NCBI RefSeq assembly: GCF_001667115.1
Contig: NZ_LZIJ01000124.1
Coordinates: forward strand, 62,001 to 126,000
DNA length: 64,000 nt
Direction: 5' to 3'
Origin: Mycobacterium sp. 852002-51163_SCH5372311
GTDB lineage: Bacteria > Actinomycetota > Actinomycetes > Mycobacteriales > Mycobacteriaceae
A model generated the notes under the pieces. It ran no database searches. It was not told the DNA's origin and saw nothing but the letters and a program-made list of their open reading frames with translations. A program made the translations under genes and the position numbers. This document shows positions 31,628 to 40,464 of the stretch, piece after piece. The stretch's first letter is position 1. Every line of letters starts with the position of its first letter.

Positions 31628-32302
31628 TCAGAGATCGAGTTTGGCTGTGATCAAAGCGGCGACCTCGCCGGCCACGGCTCGTGCCTGGTCGCTCTGGCCC
31701 GGCTCATAGCGATCTGCGACCGGGTCGTAGTCGGCACCGGCGATCGTCCCGTGATCGGCCGCGAGTTCTTCCACGTCCACCGGCCATCCGATCCGTTCGA
31801 GAGCGGCGGCGAAGTCTCTGCTGGATGTCGCCGGCACCACGTCGTCGGAGAGACCGTGTACCAGCGTGAAAGGGGAACCGACGCGCTCGGCGGACAGCCC
31901 GTCGGTCACCAGCCGTCCGGAAATCGGATCGGGGGCCATGAAGGCGCCGGACAAGCAAACCGTATGGGCAAGTGCGACATCGAAGTCCGCCGCGTCAAGC
32001 GTCACACGCGCGGCGGCGACGCCTCCCAACGACCACCCGACGAGCGTGAGACTGTCGCTGGTACGCCTTTGGGTGAACTCGAGCGACCGCAGCAGATCCG
32101 CGCGGCCGCCGTCGGCGGCATGGGAGTTCCAGTCCGGCGCCACGACGGCCGCGCCTCGGTCGGCGAGCAAGCCCGCCAGGGGGCGGACGGCGGCGCGGGC
32201 ATTGGTCTGCATGCCATGCCAGATCAGGATCGTGGGCTGCGTCTGATTGCCGAAAACGTCGGCCAAGCGTCCTGGGGCATACTCCATCGTCTCCACAGGC
32301 AC
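31628..32302 (-). CDS. Alpha/beta hydrolase, esterase-like
   Basis: A 224-residue hydrolase. An oxyanion-type IWHGMQ follows the first strand, the nucleophile elbow is GWSLGG, and HGLSDDVVP supplies the Asp, with a late His in ADHGT. It resembles small dienelactone-hydrolase or acyl-esterase relatives. The start is uncertain: GTG 32302 gives the longest reading, while ATG 32287 follows GGAG closely. It lies 58 bp before the monooxygenase on the same strand, so a shared role in opening a lactone or ester made by that enzyme is possible but only inferred. Confidence 0.72.
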   Translation of the reverse strand: MPVETMEYAPGRLADVFGNQTQPTILIWHGMQTNARAAVRPLAGLLADRGAAVVAPDWNSHAADGGRADLLRSLEFTQRRTSDSLTLVGWSLGGVAAARVTLDAADFDVALAHTVCLSGAFMAPDPISGRLVTDGLSAERVGSPFTLVHGLSDDVVPATSSRDFAAALERIGWPVDVEELAADHGTIAGADYDPVADRYEPGQSDQARAVAGEVAALITAKLDL

Positions 32303-32378
32303 GTGGGTGCCCGGGACGGCAGGCGTTCAATCTTGGGGTCGGCCCTTGGTGCTTGGCGCTTGCGAGGCGAGGCGAGGT

Positions 32379-32405
32379 TTATCCACAGTCGGGGGTTTTT
32401 CCACA
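32379..32405. other. Two DnaA-box-like sequences upstream of the 13E12 gene
   Basis: TTATCCACA (32379-32387) matches the bacterial DnaA-box consensus; TTTTCCACA (32397-32405) differs by one base and lies exactly 18 bp further. They sit about 60-80 bp upstream of the 13E12-family start codon. Nothing else suggests a replication origin here. Confidence 0.35.
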
Positions 32406-32444
32406 ACCGCAGGCTTCACCCCGCACCGGTGTTCCCCGGCTCGG

Positions 32445-32450
32445 ATAAGA
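32445..32450 (+). promoter_or_regulatory. -10 hexamer of the 13E12-family gene (TAAGAT)
   Basis: TAAGAT fits TAnnnT. Its end is eight bases before the ATG and directly abuts the LexA-like box, so a repressor bound there would block initiation. No clear -35 element was found. Confidence 0.45.
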
Positions 32451-32466
32451 TCGAACGTATGTGCGA
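32451..32466. promoter_or_regulatory. LexA (SOS) box on the start codon of the 13E12-family gene
   Basis: TCGAACgtatGTGCGA matches the mycobacterial SOS box TCGAAC-N4-GTTCGA at 11 of 12 fixed positions (one T to G). It covers the ATG at 32459. 13E12-family genes in M. tuberculosis are, from memory, among the DNA-damage-induced LexA targets, so regulation by LexA is likely. Confidence 0.65.
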
Positions 32467-33970
32467 TACCTCGTGGCCTGGCGTTGAGGCGCTGGCAGGC
32501 GCCGACGATGCCGCGGTGGTCGCCGCGATCACTTGGTGGACCAGGGCGGAGGCGGCTGCGTCTGCGCGCAGGCTCGAAGCTGTCGCCGAGCTGGTACGTC
32601 GGCGCGCTGACGGCCCCACTGACTGCGCCCACTGGTCGTGCGACAACTGGGATGCCATGGCCGCTGAAGTTGGCGCTGCCCAAGGCATCAGCCACCGTAT
32701 GGCGTCGAGTCAGATGTATCTGGCTGTGGCACTACGGGATCGGCTACCAAAAGTGGCAGCGCTCTTCGCCGAGGGGGCAATCAGCGCCCGGCTGGTGAGC
32801 ATGATCGTGTGGCACACCGATCTGATCAAGGACGCCGAGACGATGCGGTTGGTCGACAAGACATTGGCCGAGGACGCAGCCCGATTCGGCCCACTATCGG
32901 CAACCAAGACCGCGCAGGCTATCGACGCCGTCGTGGATTACTACGACCCTGGTGCGTTGCGGCGCACCCGTGACGCTGCCCGCGGCCGCGAGGTCGTCAT
33001 CGACCAGACGGATGGCGAGTCGGGGACCGCCGGCCTGTGGGGGCGCTTGTACGCCACCGATGCGGCCATACTCGACAGGCGGCTCACCCAGATGGCCCAA
33101 GACGTCTGCGAGCGCGACCCGCGCACCCTCAAGCAGCGCCGCGCCGATGCGTTGGGAGCATTGGCGGCCGGGACCGATCGGCTCGCCTGTGACTGCGGAG
33201 ACCCCGACTGCGTCGCCGGCCCCGGCCCCGACCAGCGGGCAGAAAGTGTGATGGTCCACGTGATCGCGGAGGCGTCCGCGGTAAGCGCGCAACCCGATCC
33301 GCAAATGTCGGGCGAAGCGGCAGCGGAACCCCGTAGTGAGCCCGCACCACCAACAGCGGCGCCCAAGAAGCAACCCACCGCCTTGATCAGCACTGGCGGT
33401 GGCATGGTGCCCGCCCCCCTGTTAGCAGAGCTGATCCGCGATGGCGCGCAGCTGAGGCCAATAATCCATCCGGGCAACCGGGTCGAACCGGAGCCGGGCT
33501 ATCGTCCGTCGGCGGCGCTGGACAGGTTCGTGCGGTGCCGTGACATGAACTGCCGGTTTCCCAATTGCGACCAGCCCGCAGAGTTCTGCGATGTTGACCA
33601 CACGATCCCCTATCCGCTTGGTCTGACCCACCCGTCGAACCTGAAGTGCCTGTGCCGAAAACATCACTTGCTCAAGACTTTTTGGACCGCCTGGCGTGAC
33701 GAGCAACGCCCTGACGGCAGGGTGGTCTGGACTTCGCCGAGTGGCCAGACCTACACCACTCACCCCGGTAGCCGGCTGTTCTTTCCGAGTCTGTGCGTGC
33801 CCACGGGTGAATTGCTCACTCCCGCAACGGCGAAACCGACCGCACTACGGGGCTTGATGATGCCCACCCGCCGGCGCACCCGACGACAGGACCGCGCGTC
33901 ACGCATCGATGCCGAACGCGCTCTCAACGCCGCCCACGTCGCCGAACGCAACAAGCCGCCGCCCTTCTAG
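32459..33970 (+). CDS. 13E12-repeat family HNH endonuclease (DUF222-HNH)
   Basis: A 503-residue protein. The N-terminal two thirds are the helical DUF222 domain (from MCDTSWPGVEALAGADD). The C-terminus has a Cys-rich HNH nuclease motif: CRFPNCDQPAEFCDVDH, then THPSNLKCLCRKHH. All Cys and His residues expected of a zinc-HNH site are visible, so it looks intact. Its target is unknown. The ATG at 32459 falls inside a LexA-like box and just after a -10 hexamer, so the long in-frame upstream stretch is not translated. It lies beside cobG and is probably a mobile or repetitive insertion in the cob region. Confidence 0.9.
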   Translation: MCDTSWPGVEALAGADDAAVVAAITWWTRAEAAASARRLEAVAELVRRRADGPTDCAHWSCDNWDAMAAEVGAAQGISHRMASSQMYLAVALRDRLPKVAALFAEGAISARLVSMIVWHTDLIKDAETMRLVDKTLAEDAARFGPLSATKTAQAIDAVVDYYDPGALRRTRDAARGREVVIDQTDGESGTAGLWGRLYATDAAILDRRLTQMAQDVCERDPRTLKQRRADALGALAAGTDRLACDCGDPDCVAGPGPDQRAESVMVHVIAEASAVSAQPDPQMSGEAAAEPRSEPAPPTAAPKKQPTALISTGGGMVPAPLLAELIRDGAQLRPIIHPGNRVEPEPGYRPSAALDRFVRCRDMNCRFPNCDQPAEFCDVDHTIPYPLGLTHPSNLKCLCRKHHLLKTFWTAWRDEQRPDGRVVWTSPSGQTYTTHPGSRLFFPSLCVPTGELLTPATAKPTALRGLMMPTRRRTRRQDRASRIDAERALNAAHVAERNKPPPF

Positions 33971-34004
33971 CTGCGCACCGTGGTCGTCAAATCCACGCAC
34001 GACG

Positions 34005-34010
34005 TACCGT
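34005..34010 (+). promoter_or_regulatory. -10 hexamer of cobG (TACCGT), leaderless arrangement
   Basis: TACCGT ends five bases before the cobG ATG at 34016 and there is no ribosome binding site. It could drive the cobG-cobH-cobI operon. The region between the 13E12 gene and cobG is only 45 bp, leaving no room for a cobalamin riboswitch. Confidence 0.45.
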
Positions 34011-34015
34011 GAACC

Positions 34016-35107
34016 ATGCCCCGATCCCGCGACACCGACGCCTGCCCTGGTGCGCTGCAGGTGCACCAGGCCGCCGACGGCGCGTTGGTGCGGATCCGAT
34101 TGCCGGGCGGCATGGTCACCGCCACGCAACTGGCGACCCTGGCCCGCGTCTCGGGAGAGTTGGCCACGGGCACCATGGAGCTGACCGCCCGGGGCAACCT
34201 CCAGCTGCGCGGCATCACCGACGTCACCGCGGCGGCTGACGCGATAGCAGCGGCCGGGCTGCTGCCGTCAGAGACCCATGAGCGGGTCCGCAACATCGTC
34301 GCGTCGCCGCTGTCCGGCCGAGTCGGCAGGCGCCCCGACATTCATGAGTGGGTCGGCGAGCTGGATGCGGCACTCTGCGGCGAGCCCAGGCTGGCGGAGC
34401 TGGGCGGACGGTTCTGGTTCAGTTTCGACGACGGCCGAGCCGACGTGTCCGGCCTCCGCGCGGACGTCGGTGTCCACGTTTTGCAAGACGGTGTTGCGCT
34501 GCTCCTCGCCGGACGGGACACCGGGGTTCGGGTTGACGACGTCGTCGATGCCCTGTTAAGCGTGGCGCTGCGATTCGTCGACATCCGCGGGAACGCTTGG
34601 CGGGTAACAGAATTGGCCGACCCTACCGCATTGCTGCCCGCCACCACACTGGGTGCACGGTTTCCAACGGTCACCCGGCCACCGGTCGGCTGGATCCAGC
34701 AAAACGACGGGCGCGTCGCACTGGGGGCCGCGGTGCCGTTGGGCGTCCTGTCCACACGCGTCGCCGAGTACCTGGCTGCGATCGACGCCCCGATGGTTAT
34801 CACACCGTGGCGATCGGTGCTGGTGTGCGACCTCGATGAACCCGTCGCCGACGCCGCACTACGGGTGCTGGCTCCGCTGGGGCTGGTGTTCGACGAGAAC
34901 TCCCCGTGGCTGAACGTCAGCGCCTGCACCGGCAGCCCCGGTTGCGTCCACTCGGCCGCCGACGTGCGGGCCGACGCGGCGGAATCGCTGGACGCCGCTT
35001 ACCCGGTGCACCGTCACTTCGTCGGTTGCGAGCGGGCCTGCGGCAGCCCGCAGACAGGTGAGGTCTTGCTGGCCACCGGAACGGGATACCGGCTTCTCAG
35101 GTCTTAA
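34016..35107 (+). CDS. cobG: Precorrin-3B synthase CobG
   Basis: A 363-residue sulfite/nitrite-reductase-like protein that uses oxygen to convert precorrin-3A to precorrin-3B, the step that marks the aerobic cobalamin route. The C-terminal half holds the iron-sulfur ligands in ACTGSPGCVHS and GCERACGSPQTGEV. The ferredoxin-like half carries GNLQLRGI, typical of the family. Length matches the M. tuberculosis protein. It heads cobG-cobH-cobI, each start close to or overlapping the previous stop. Confidence 0.94.
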   Translation: MPRSRDTDACPGALQVHQAADGALVRIRLPGGMVTATQLATLARVSGELATGTMELTARGNLQLRGITDVTAAADAIAAAGLLPSETHERVRNIVASPLSGRVGRRPDIHEWVGELDAALCGEPRLAELGGRFWFSFDDGRADVSGLRADVGVHVLQDGVALLLAGRDTGVRVDDVVDALLSVALRFVDIRGNAWRVTELADPTALLPATTLGARFPTVTRPPVGWIQQNDGRVALGAAVPLGVLSTRVAEYLAAIDAPMVITPWRSVLVCDLDEPVADAALRVLAPLGLVFDENSPWLNVSACTGSPGCVHSAADVRADAAESLDAAYPVHRHFVGCERACGSPQTGEVLLATGTGYRLLRS

Positions 35108-35116
35108 GGTGGGCGA

Positions 35117-35743
35117 GTGCTCGACTACCTCCGCGACGCCGACGAGATCTACCGCCAGTCGTTCGCGACCATCCGCGCCGAAGCCGACTTGACCCGTTTT
35201 CCCGCCGACGTCGCGCGGGTGGTGGTCCGGCTGATCCACACCTGCGGACAGGTCGACTTGACTGAGCACATCGCCTACACCGACGACGTCGTGGCACGGG
35301 CCGGCGCCGCCCTGCGCGACGGCGCGCCGGTGCTGTGTGATTCGTCGATGGTGGCCGCCGGCATCACCACCGCGCGGCTGCCCGCGGGCAACCAGGTGGT
35401 CTCGCTGGTCGCCGATCCGCGGGCGGCCGAGCTGGCCACCCGCCGCCGGACCACCCGATCGGCGGCCGGCGTGGAACTGTGGGCCGACCGGCTGCCCGGC
35501 GCGGTCCTGGCCATCGGCAACGCGCCCACCGCACTGTTCCGGCTGCTCGAACTGGTCGACGGGGGCCTCCCGGCACCGGCCGCGGTGCTGGGCGGCCCGG
35601 TCGGATTCATCGGGTCCGCCCAGTCCAAGCAGGAACTCGTGGACCGTCCGCGCGGGATGTCCTATCTGGTGGTGCGGGGCCGCCGCGGGGGCAGCGCCAT
35701 GGCCGCGGCCGCCGTCAACGCGATCGCGGCCGACAAGGAATGA
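35117..35743 (+). CDS. cobH: Precorrin-8X methylmutase CobH
   Basis: A 208-residue enzyme that moves the C11 methyl to C12, giving hydrogenobyrinate. The catalytic His lies in [11 protein letters not shown], and [13 protein letters not shown] and [13 protein letters not shown] are family signatures. GTG 35117 follows AAGGTGG from the end of cobG at good spacing. The stop overlaps the cobI ATG as ATGA, so translation is coupled. Confidence 0.95.
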   Translation: MLDYLRDADEIYRQSFATIRAEADLTRFPADVARVVVRLIHTCGQVDLTEHIAYTDDVVARAGAALRDGAPVLCDSSMVAAGITTARLPAGNQVVSLVADPRAAELATRRRTTRSAAGVELWADRLPGAVLAIGNAPTALFRLLELVDGGLPAPAAVLGGPVGFIGSAQSKQELVDRPRGMSYLVVRGRRGGSAMAAAAVNAIAADKE

Positions 35744-37233
35744 CGAAGCGGGGCACGCTGTGGGGGGTCGGGCTGGGGCCTGGCGACCCGGAGTTGGTGA
35801 CCGTCAAGGCTGCCCGGGTTATCGGTGAGGCCGACGTGGTGGCCTACCACAGCGCCCGTCACGGTCGCAGCATCGCCCGCGGCATCGCCGAGCCGTATCT
35901 GCGGCCCGGCCAGATCGAGGAACACCTCGTCTACCCGGTGACCACCGAAACCACCGACCACCCGGGCGGCTACGCCGGCGCGCTCGACGACTTCTATGTC
36001 GAGGCCACTGAGCGAATCGCCGCGCACCTCGACGCGGGTCGCAATGTGGCATTGCTCGCCGAGGGCGACCCGCTGTTCTACAGCTCCTACATGCATCTGC
36101 ACACTCGGCTGACCGAGCGGTTCAACGCGGTGATCGTGCCAGGAGTGACGTCGGTGAGCGCGGCCTCGGCTGCCGTCGCCACACCGCTGGTGGCCGGCGA
36201 CGAGGTGCTGTCCGTGCTGCCGGGCACACTGCCGGTCGACGAGCTGACCCGCCGGCTCGCCGATGCCGACGCGGCCGTGGTACTCAAACTGGGCCGGTCG
36301 TATCACAATGTCCGCGAAGCACTTTCGGCGTCCGGCCAGCTTGGCGACGCCTTCTATGTGGAACGGGCCAGCACGTCCGGGCAGCGGGTGCTGGCCGCCG
36401 CCGACGTCGACGAGACCAGCGTGCCGTATTTCTCGCTGGCCATGCTGCCCGGCGGTCGCAGGCAGCGGCGCCGGCGGGCGCTGAACGGCACGGTCGCGGT
36501 GGTGGGCCTGGGACCCGGCGACCACGACTGGATGACGCCGCAAAGCCGACGCGAGCTGGCCGATGCCACCGATCTGATCGGCTATGGCCGCTACCTGGAC
36601 CGCATCCCGGCCCGGGACGGTCAGCGGCGCCATCCCAGCGACAACACCGACGAGCCCGCGCGTGCGCGACTGGCCTTCACACTCGCCGAACAGGGTCACG
36701 CCGTCGCGGTGGTGTCGTCGGGCGACCCGGGGGTGTTCGCGATGGCCACCGCCGTCCTCGAGGAAGCCAAGCAGTGGCCGGGCATAGAGATCAGGGTCAT
36801 TCCGGCGATGACCGCGGCGCAGGCCGTCGCGAGCCGGGTCGGCGCTCCCCTGGGACACGACTATGCGGTGATCTCGTTGTCCGATCGGCTCAAGCCGTGG
36901 GAGGTGATCGCCGCGCGGCTGCAGGCCGCTGCCGCCACGGATTTGGTGCTGGCGATCTACAACCCGGCGTCCAAGTCGCGAACCTGGCAGGTGGGTGCGA
37001 TGCGTGACGCGCTGCTCGCCCACCGCGACCCCGGTACCCCCGTGGTCATCGGCCGCTCGGTAACAGGCGCGGATTCCGACCCCGACGAAGACGTCCGTGT
37101 GGTGCGCCTCGCCGATCTGGACCCATGCGACGTGGACATGCGGTGCCTGCTGATCATCGGATCGTCGCAAACCCAGTGGTACTCAACCGATTCCGGCGAC
37201 CGGGTCTTCACCCCGCGGCGCTATCCCGGCTAG
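35740..37233 (+). CDS. cobI: CobI-CobJ fusion: precorrin-2 C20- and precorrin-3B C17-methyltransferase
   Basis: A 497-residue bifunctional SAM-dependent methyltransferase. The CobI half (1 to about 240) starts [20 protein letters not shown] and has EGDPLFYSS. The CobJ half begins at [19 protein letters not shown] and has [11 protein letters not shown] and [11 protein letters not shown]. The fusion is the normal mycobacterial form. ATG overlaps the cobH stop. The gene ends in CTAG, where its stop overlaps the blaC stop on the other strand. The M. tuberculosis methyltransferase gene that I recall next to cobI (Rv2067c) is not here. Confidence 0.95.
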   Translation: MTKRGTLWGVGLGPGDPELVTVKAARVIGEADVVAYHSARHGRSIARGIAEPYLRPGQIEEHLVYPVTTETTDHPGGYAGALDDFYVEATERIAAHLDAGRNVALLAEGDPLFYSSYMHLHTRLTERFNAVIVPGVTSVSAASAAVATPLVAGDEVLSVLPGTLPVDELTRRLADADAAVVLKLGRSYHNVREALSASGQLGDAFYVERASTSGQRVLAAADVDETSVPYFSLAMLPGGRRQRRRRALNGTVAVVGLGPGDHDWMTPQSRRELADATDLIGYGRYLDRIPARDGQRRHPSDNTDEPARARLAFTLAEQGHAVAVVSSGDPGVFAMATAVLEEAKQWPGIEIRVIPAMTAAQAVASRVGAPLGHDYAVISLSDRLKPWEVIAARLQAAAATDLVLAIYNPASKSRTWQVGAMRDALLAHRDPGTPVVIGRSVTGADSDPDEDVRVVRLADLDPCDVDMRCLLIIGSSQTQWYSTDSGDRVFTPRRYPG

Positions 37234-38168
37234 CCGCCGACCGCGGACGCGACGATCGTGGCCGCGTTGGCGACGAACGCGTCATTGGACGGAGCCTCAT
37301 AGCCGCCACTGATGCGGTCGGACATGACCGCCACGACGTGGGGCACTCCGCCGGGTGACCACACGACCGCAACGTCGTTGGTGCGGCCGTAGTCACCCGA
37401 TCCGGTCTTGTCGATCACTTTCCAATCGGCGGGGAATCCGGCCCGGATTCGTTTGGCGCCGGTGGTGCTGCGCGCCATCCAGTCGGTGAGCAGCGCCCGT
37501 TTGTCGGACGGCAACGCGTCGCCAAGAACGAGCTTTTGGAAGACCATCGCGATCGCGCGCGGAGTGGTGGTGTCCCGCTCGTCATCGGGTGCGTCGCGGT
37601 TGAGCTCCGGTTCCTCCTGGTCCAGTCGGCTCACGTTGTCGCCCAGGCCGCGCAGGTACGCGGTGAATGCGGCGGGCCCGCCGAGCTCGGCGAGCAGCAG
37701 ATTGGCGGCTGTGCCATCGCTGTAGCGGATCGCGGCATCGCACAGCTGCCTGACGGTCATTCCCGTCTGGACGTGTTGCTGGGTCACCGGCGAAACCGAC
37801 CGGATGTCGTCACGGGTGTAGGTGACGACCTTGTCCAGATGCGGCAGTGGATTGTGCTGCAGCACCGCGGCAACCAGGGGCGCCTTGAAGGTGGAACAGA
37901 AAGCGAATCGCTCGTCGGCTCGGTGTGCGATCTCGGCGACTGCACCGTCGGCGGGCACATACACCCCGAGGCGACCTCCGTACTTTCGCTCGAGCTGGTC
38001 GAAGCGGCCGGTCAGATCTGGTGCCGGCGCGGCGTGCGTCGTCGACGCGGCGGGAACACCGCTGGTGGGGCGCGCGCAACCTGCCAGCGGAATCAAGAGA
38101 GCAGCCGCGAACAGTTGTCGCCGAGTGTGGACGTGCGGTACGCATTCCGCCCCCAGCAGGCGTGTCAC
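37230..38168 (-). CDS. blaC: Class A beta-lactamase BlaC, predicted Tat-exported lipoprotein
   Basis: A 312-residue serine beta-lactamase acting outside the membrane. Motifs: STFK (Ser92, Lys95), SDG (150-152, the BlaC form of SDN), Glu188 in ELN, and KTG (254-256). The N-terminus has twin arginines (R16-R17, HTRRQLF), a hydrophobic stretch and a lipobox with Cys31 (PLAGC), so Tat export and lipidation are both predicted. GTG 38168 is the only in-frame start after the PPE stop; no ribosome binding site is evident and the gap is 9 bp, so translation probably depends on the PPE gene. No blaI/blaR-like gene is nearby. Confidence 0.95.
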   Translation of the reverse strand: MTRLLGAECVPHVHTRRQLFAAALLIPLAGCARPTSGVPAASTTHAAPAPDLTGRFDQLERKYGGRLGVYVPADGAVAEIAHRADERFAFCSTFKAPLVAAVLQHNPLPHLDKVVTYTRDDIRSVSPVTQQHVQTGMTVRQLCDAAIRYSDGTAANLLLAELGGPAAFTAYLRGLGDNVSRLDQEEPELNRDAPDDERDTTTPRAIAMVFQKLVLGDALPSDKRALLTDWMARSTTGAKRIRAGFPADWKVIDKTGSGDYGRTNDVAVVWSPGGVPHVVAVMSDRISGGYEAPSNDAFVANAATIVASAVGG

Positions 38169-38177
38169 ACGTCCACA

Positions 38178-39719
38178 TTAGAGCGTGTCGTCGCCCCAGC
38201 TGGTCGGCAGCATCGGCGCCTTCGGCCCGCTGCTGAGGCCATCGTCGTCCAATGTGAGCAGTCCGGCAGGCTGAAATCCCGGCTTGGGGGCAGCGCCGGC
38301 AAACCCAACCGGTCCCGCGCCCGCATCGGATGCCAGGGGCGATTCGTCTGGGTCGGGGTCCATGTACTCGTAGCGGTAAGCGTGATCTTTGGCCTCTGCC
38401 CCACGACGCCGACGACTGCGCAACCGCTCACGGGCCGACGCCGCGGTGGCGGCCGGTTCTTCGGCCTCGTCGGGCGCGGACTCCTGCGACTTATTGCGCG
38501 TGCGACTGCTGGCACTGCTGCGCGATGACAATCCCGCCAGGCCAACCGCGTATTGGGCGTCGGCCATGCCGGCCCCGGCGCCATCCGTAGCGCCCCCGAA
38601 GCCGACGTCCGGACCGCCGCCGACCGGTCCGCCACCGGAAGCGGTGGCCGGAGTCGGCGCGACACTGGACACACTGGCGCTGGTGGTATGTGCCGGCGTT
38701 CCGGCGGTCGTGGTCGGCGTCGGAGCGGACGCAGCAGCCGTCGGCGCGGGTGCTGGGGCTGCGGACGGCAAGGTGGTCGGAAGCGCGATGCCGGCGGCAC
38801 CGGCGGCACCGGCAACAATGGCGCCCACGCCTACGGCAGCGACTGCCGGAACCGCGACGAGTAGCAGGACCGGGGACAGCAACAGGGCTGTCTGCATCAG
38901 TTGCACGAGCGGCCAGACGAGCATCAACGAGTGAAAGACGAACCAGCCCAACGCTGTCGCCAGCGCTGGGCTCATGCCCGGAATTTGCATGAAAAAAGAG
39001 GACACCGCGTTGGCAAAGGGAACCGCCGGGATGGGCCAGCCATCTGGGTACAACTCTTTCCCAAGGGGCCAAAGGATGTTCTGGGTGATGTCCGAAAGCC
39101 AGGACGCGAGCTGGTCCTGCCATGAGGTCGCCGGCGGATTCTCAGCCGCTTGCGTTACCGCTGCCTGAGCTTCTCCGCCGGGCGCGATGATCGGCGGTGC
39201 GGGCGCTGTCGCGGGGACTGCAGCCAGCGCGGATCCGCTCACCACTTGGTACGTGGTCATGGTCTCGGCGGCTTGTACCCACATTCGCACGTAGTCGGCT
39301 TCATTCACGGCGATGGGAATGGTGTTGATGCCGAAGAAGTTCGTTGCCACCAGGACTGCATGGGTGGCATGGTTGGCCGCCAATTCGGCCAGCGTCGGCA
39401 TGGCGGCCAGCGCCGTCGTGTAAGCGACGGCCGCGGTTTGGTGCAGGGTCGCCGCGGTGGTGCTCTTGGCGGCACCCTCCAGCAGCCAGGCCAGGTAGGG
39501 GCCGTGCGCCGCCACGTATTGCTCCGCGCTGGGGCCGTCCCATGCTCCGCCCTGCACCGCACCCAGCAATCCGGTCAGTTCATCCGCCGCCTCGGCGTAT
39601 TCGGTGCCCAGCGACGTCCATGCGCTGGCTGCGGCCAGTAACGAGCCTGGGCCCGGCCCGCTACTCAGCAGCGCTGAGTGCACCTCCGGCGGCAAAGCCA
39701 TCCAGATCGGTGCGGTCAT
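38178..39719 (-). CDS. PPE-family protein
   Basis: A 513-residue PPE protein, likely a type VII secretion substrate found in the envelope. The N-terminus [20 protein letters not shown] opens the helical PPE domain (about 1-175), with [18 protein letters not shown] and [17 protein letters not shown]. Hydrophobic stretches (about 240-340) and an Ala/Pro/Gly/Thr-rich linker follow, and the tail ends in [11 protein letters not shown], like PPE3/PPE20-type proteins as I recall. ATG 39719 follows GAAGGA. No PE or Esx gene is beside it, so its PE partner must be elsewhere. In M. tuberculosis no PPE gene separates blaC from sigC. Confidence 0.92.
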   Translation of the reverse strand: MTAPIWMALPPEVHSALLSSGPGPGSLLAAASAWTSLGTEYAEAADELTGLLGAVQGGAWDGPSAEQYVAAHGPYLAWLLEGAAKSTTAATLHQTAAVAYTTALAAMPTLAELAANHATHAVLVATNFFGINTIPIAVNEADYVRMWVQAAETMTTYQVVSGSALAAVPATAPAPPIIAPGGEAQAAVTQAAENPPATSWQDQLASWLSDITQNILWPLGKELYPDGWPIPAVPFANAVSSFFMQIPGMSPALATALGWFVFHSLMLVWPLVQLMQTALLLSPVLLLVAVPAVAAVGVGAIVAGAAGAAGIALPTTLPSAAPAPAPTAAASAPTPTTTAGTPAHTTSASVSSVAPTPATASGGGPVGGGPDVGFGGATDGAGAGMADAQYAVGLAGLSSRSSASSRTRNKSQESAPDEAEEPAATAASARERLRSRRRRGAEAKDHAYRYEYMDPDPDESPLASDAGAGPVGFAGAAPKPGFQPAGLLTLDDDGLSSGPKAPMLPTSWGDDTL

Positions 39720-39906
39720 CGACGCGATCCTTCGGCAACAGCGCGCAGCGACATGATTACCCTCTCGAAAACCAGGTGGTGCTTTCGTTACTGGTCGGCG
39801 GGCGTTGTCATTTGGTTCCTGACGGCTTTCTATGAATTCGGCCTGAGCAATCGCTACGACAGCCAGTCGTAGACTCACCACGCCCGCCCGTTTAAGGTGG
39901 ATGGTC
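39720..39906. other. Intergenic region between the divergent PPE gene and sigC
   Basis: A 187-bp region expected to hold both promoters. It contains a plus-strand reading frame at 39753-39872 (39 residues with one hydrophobic stretch, [15 protein letters not shown]), but it has no ribosome binding site and I treat it as unproven. AAGGTGG at 39894-39900 is the ribosome binding site of sigC. Confidence 0.4.
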
Positions 39907-40464
39907 ATGAGCCCGCGGAGCGACGACGAGGCCGTTACCGCACTGGCTCTGGCGGCAGCCCGCGGCAACGAGCGGGCACTCGAGTCGTTCATCAAAGCCA
40001 CGCAGCAAGACGTGTGGCGATTTGTCACCTATCTGTCGGACGTCGGCAATGCGGACGACCTGACCCAAGAGACATTCTTGCGGGCAATCGGCGCCATCCC
40101 GCGGTTCTCCGGGCGTTCGAGCGCCCGAACCTGGCTACTGGCCATCGCCCGGCGGGTGGTGGCCGATCACATCCGTCACGCGCAGTCGCGGCCCCGCACC
40201 GCCCACGGCACCGATCCCGAACGGGTGCTCGAAGTCGCTCGGCACACCCGGGGATTCGAAGACCTGGTCGAGGTGACCACCATGATCGGCGGTCTGATCA
40301 CCGAGCAACGGGAGGCGCTGCTGCTCACGCAGCTGCTGGGCCTGTCCTACGCCGACGCTGCGGCGGTGTGCGGCTGCCCGGTGGGCACCATCCGATCCCG
40401 CGTCGCCCGCGCCCGTGACGCGCTGTTGGCCGACAGCGATCGCGACGACCTGACCGCCGGTTAG
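39907..40464 (+). CDS. sigC: ECF sigma factor SigC
   Basis: A 185-residue ECF sigma factor, the same length as in M. tuberculosis. Region 2 includes [26 protein letters not shown]; region 4 includes [37 protein letters not shown], a helix-turn-helix for -35 recognition. There is no extended N-terminus and no anti-sigma gene beside it. ATG 39907 is chosen over ATG 39901 because AAGGTGG abuts the latter and lies six bases before the former. It ends in TTAG, overlapping the cobK stop on the opposite strand by 4 bp. Confidence 0.94.
   Translation: MSPRSDDEAVTALALAAARGNERALESFIKATQQDVWRFVTYLSDVGNADDLTQETFLRAIGAIPRFSGRSSARTWLLAIARRVVADHIRHAQSRPRTAHGTDPERVLEVARHTRGFEDLVEVTTMIGGLITEQREALLLTQLLGLSYADAAAVCGCPVGTIRSRVARARDALLADSDRDDLTAG

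Noticed and set aside
31406..32458. Upstream extension of the 13E12-family frame
   Set aside because: It overlaps the monooxygenase and hydrolase genes on the other strand, and the LexA box and -10 mark the ATG at 32459.
25451..34015. Cobalamin riboswitch upstream of cobN or cobG
   Set aside because: The upstream gaps are 39 and 45 bp, too short, and no B12-box-like sequence was seen.
35662..37170. 502-codon minus-strand frame opposite cobI
   Set aside because: High-GC antisense shadow of an intact CobI-CobJ gene, without motifs.
39753..39872. 39-codon plus-strand frame with one hydrophobic stretch before sigC
   Set aside because: No ribosome binding site or promoter was found; noted within the intergenic entry only.
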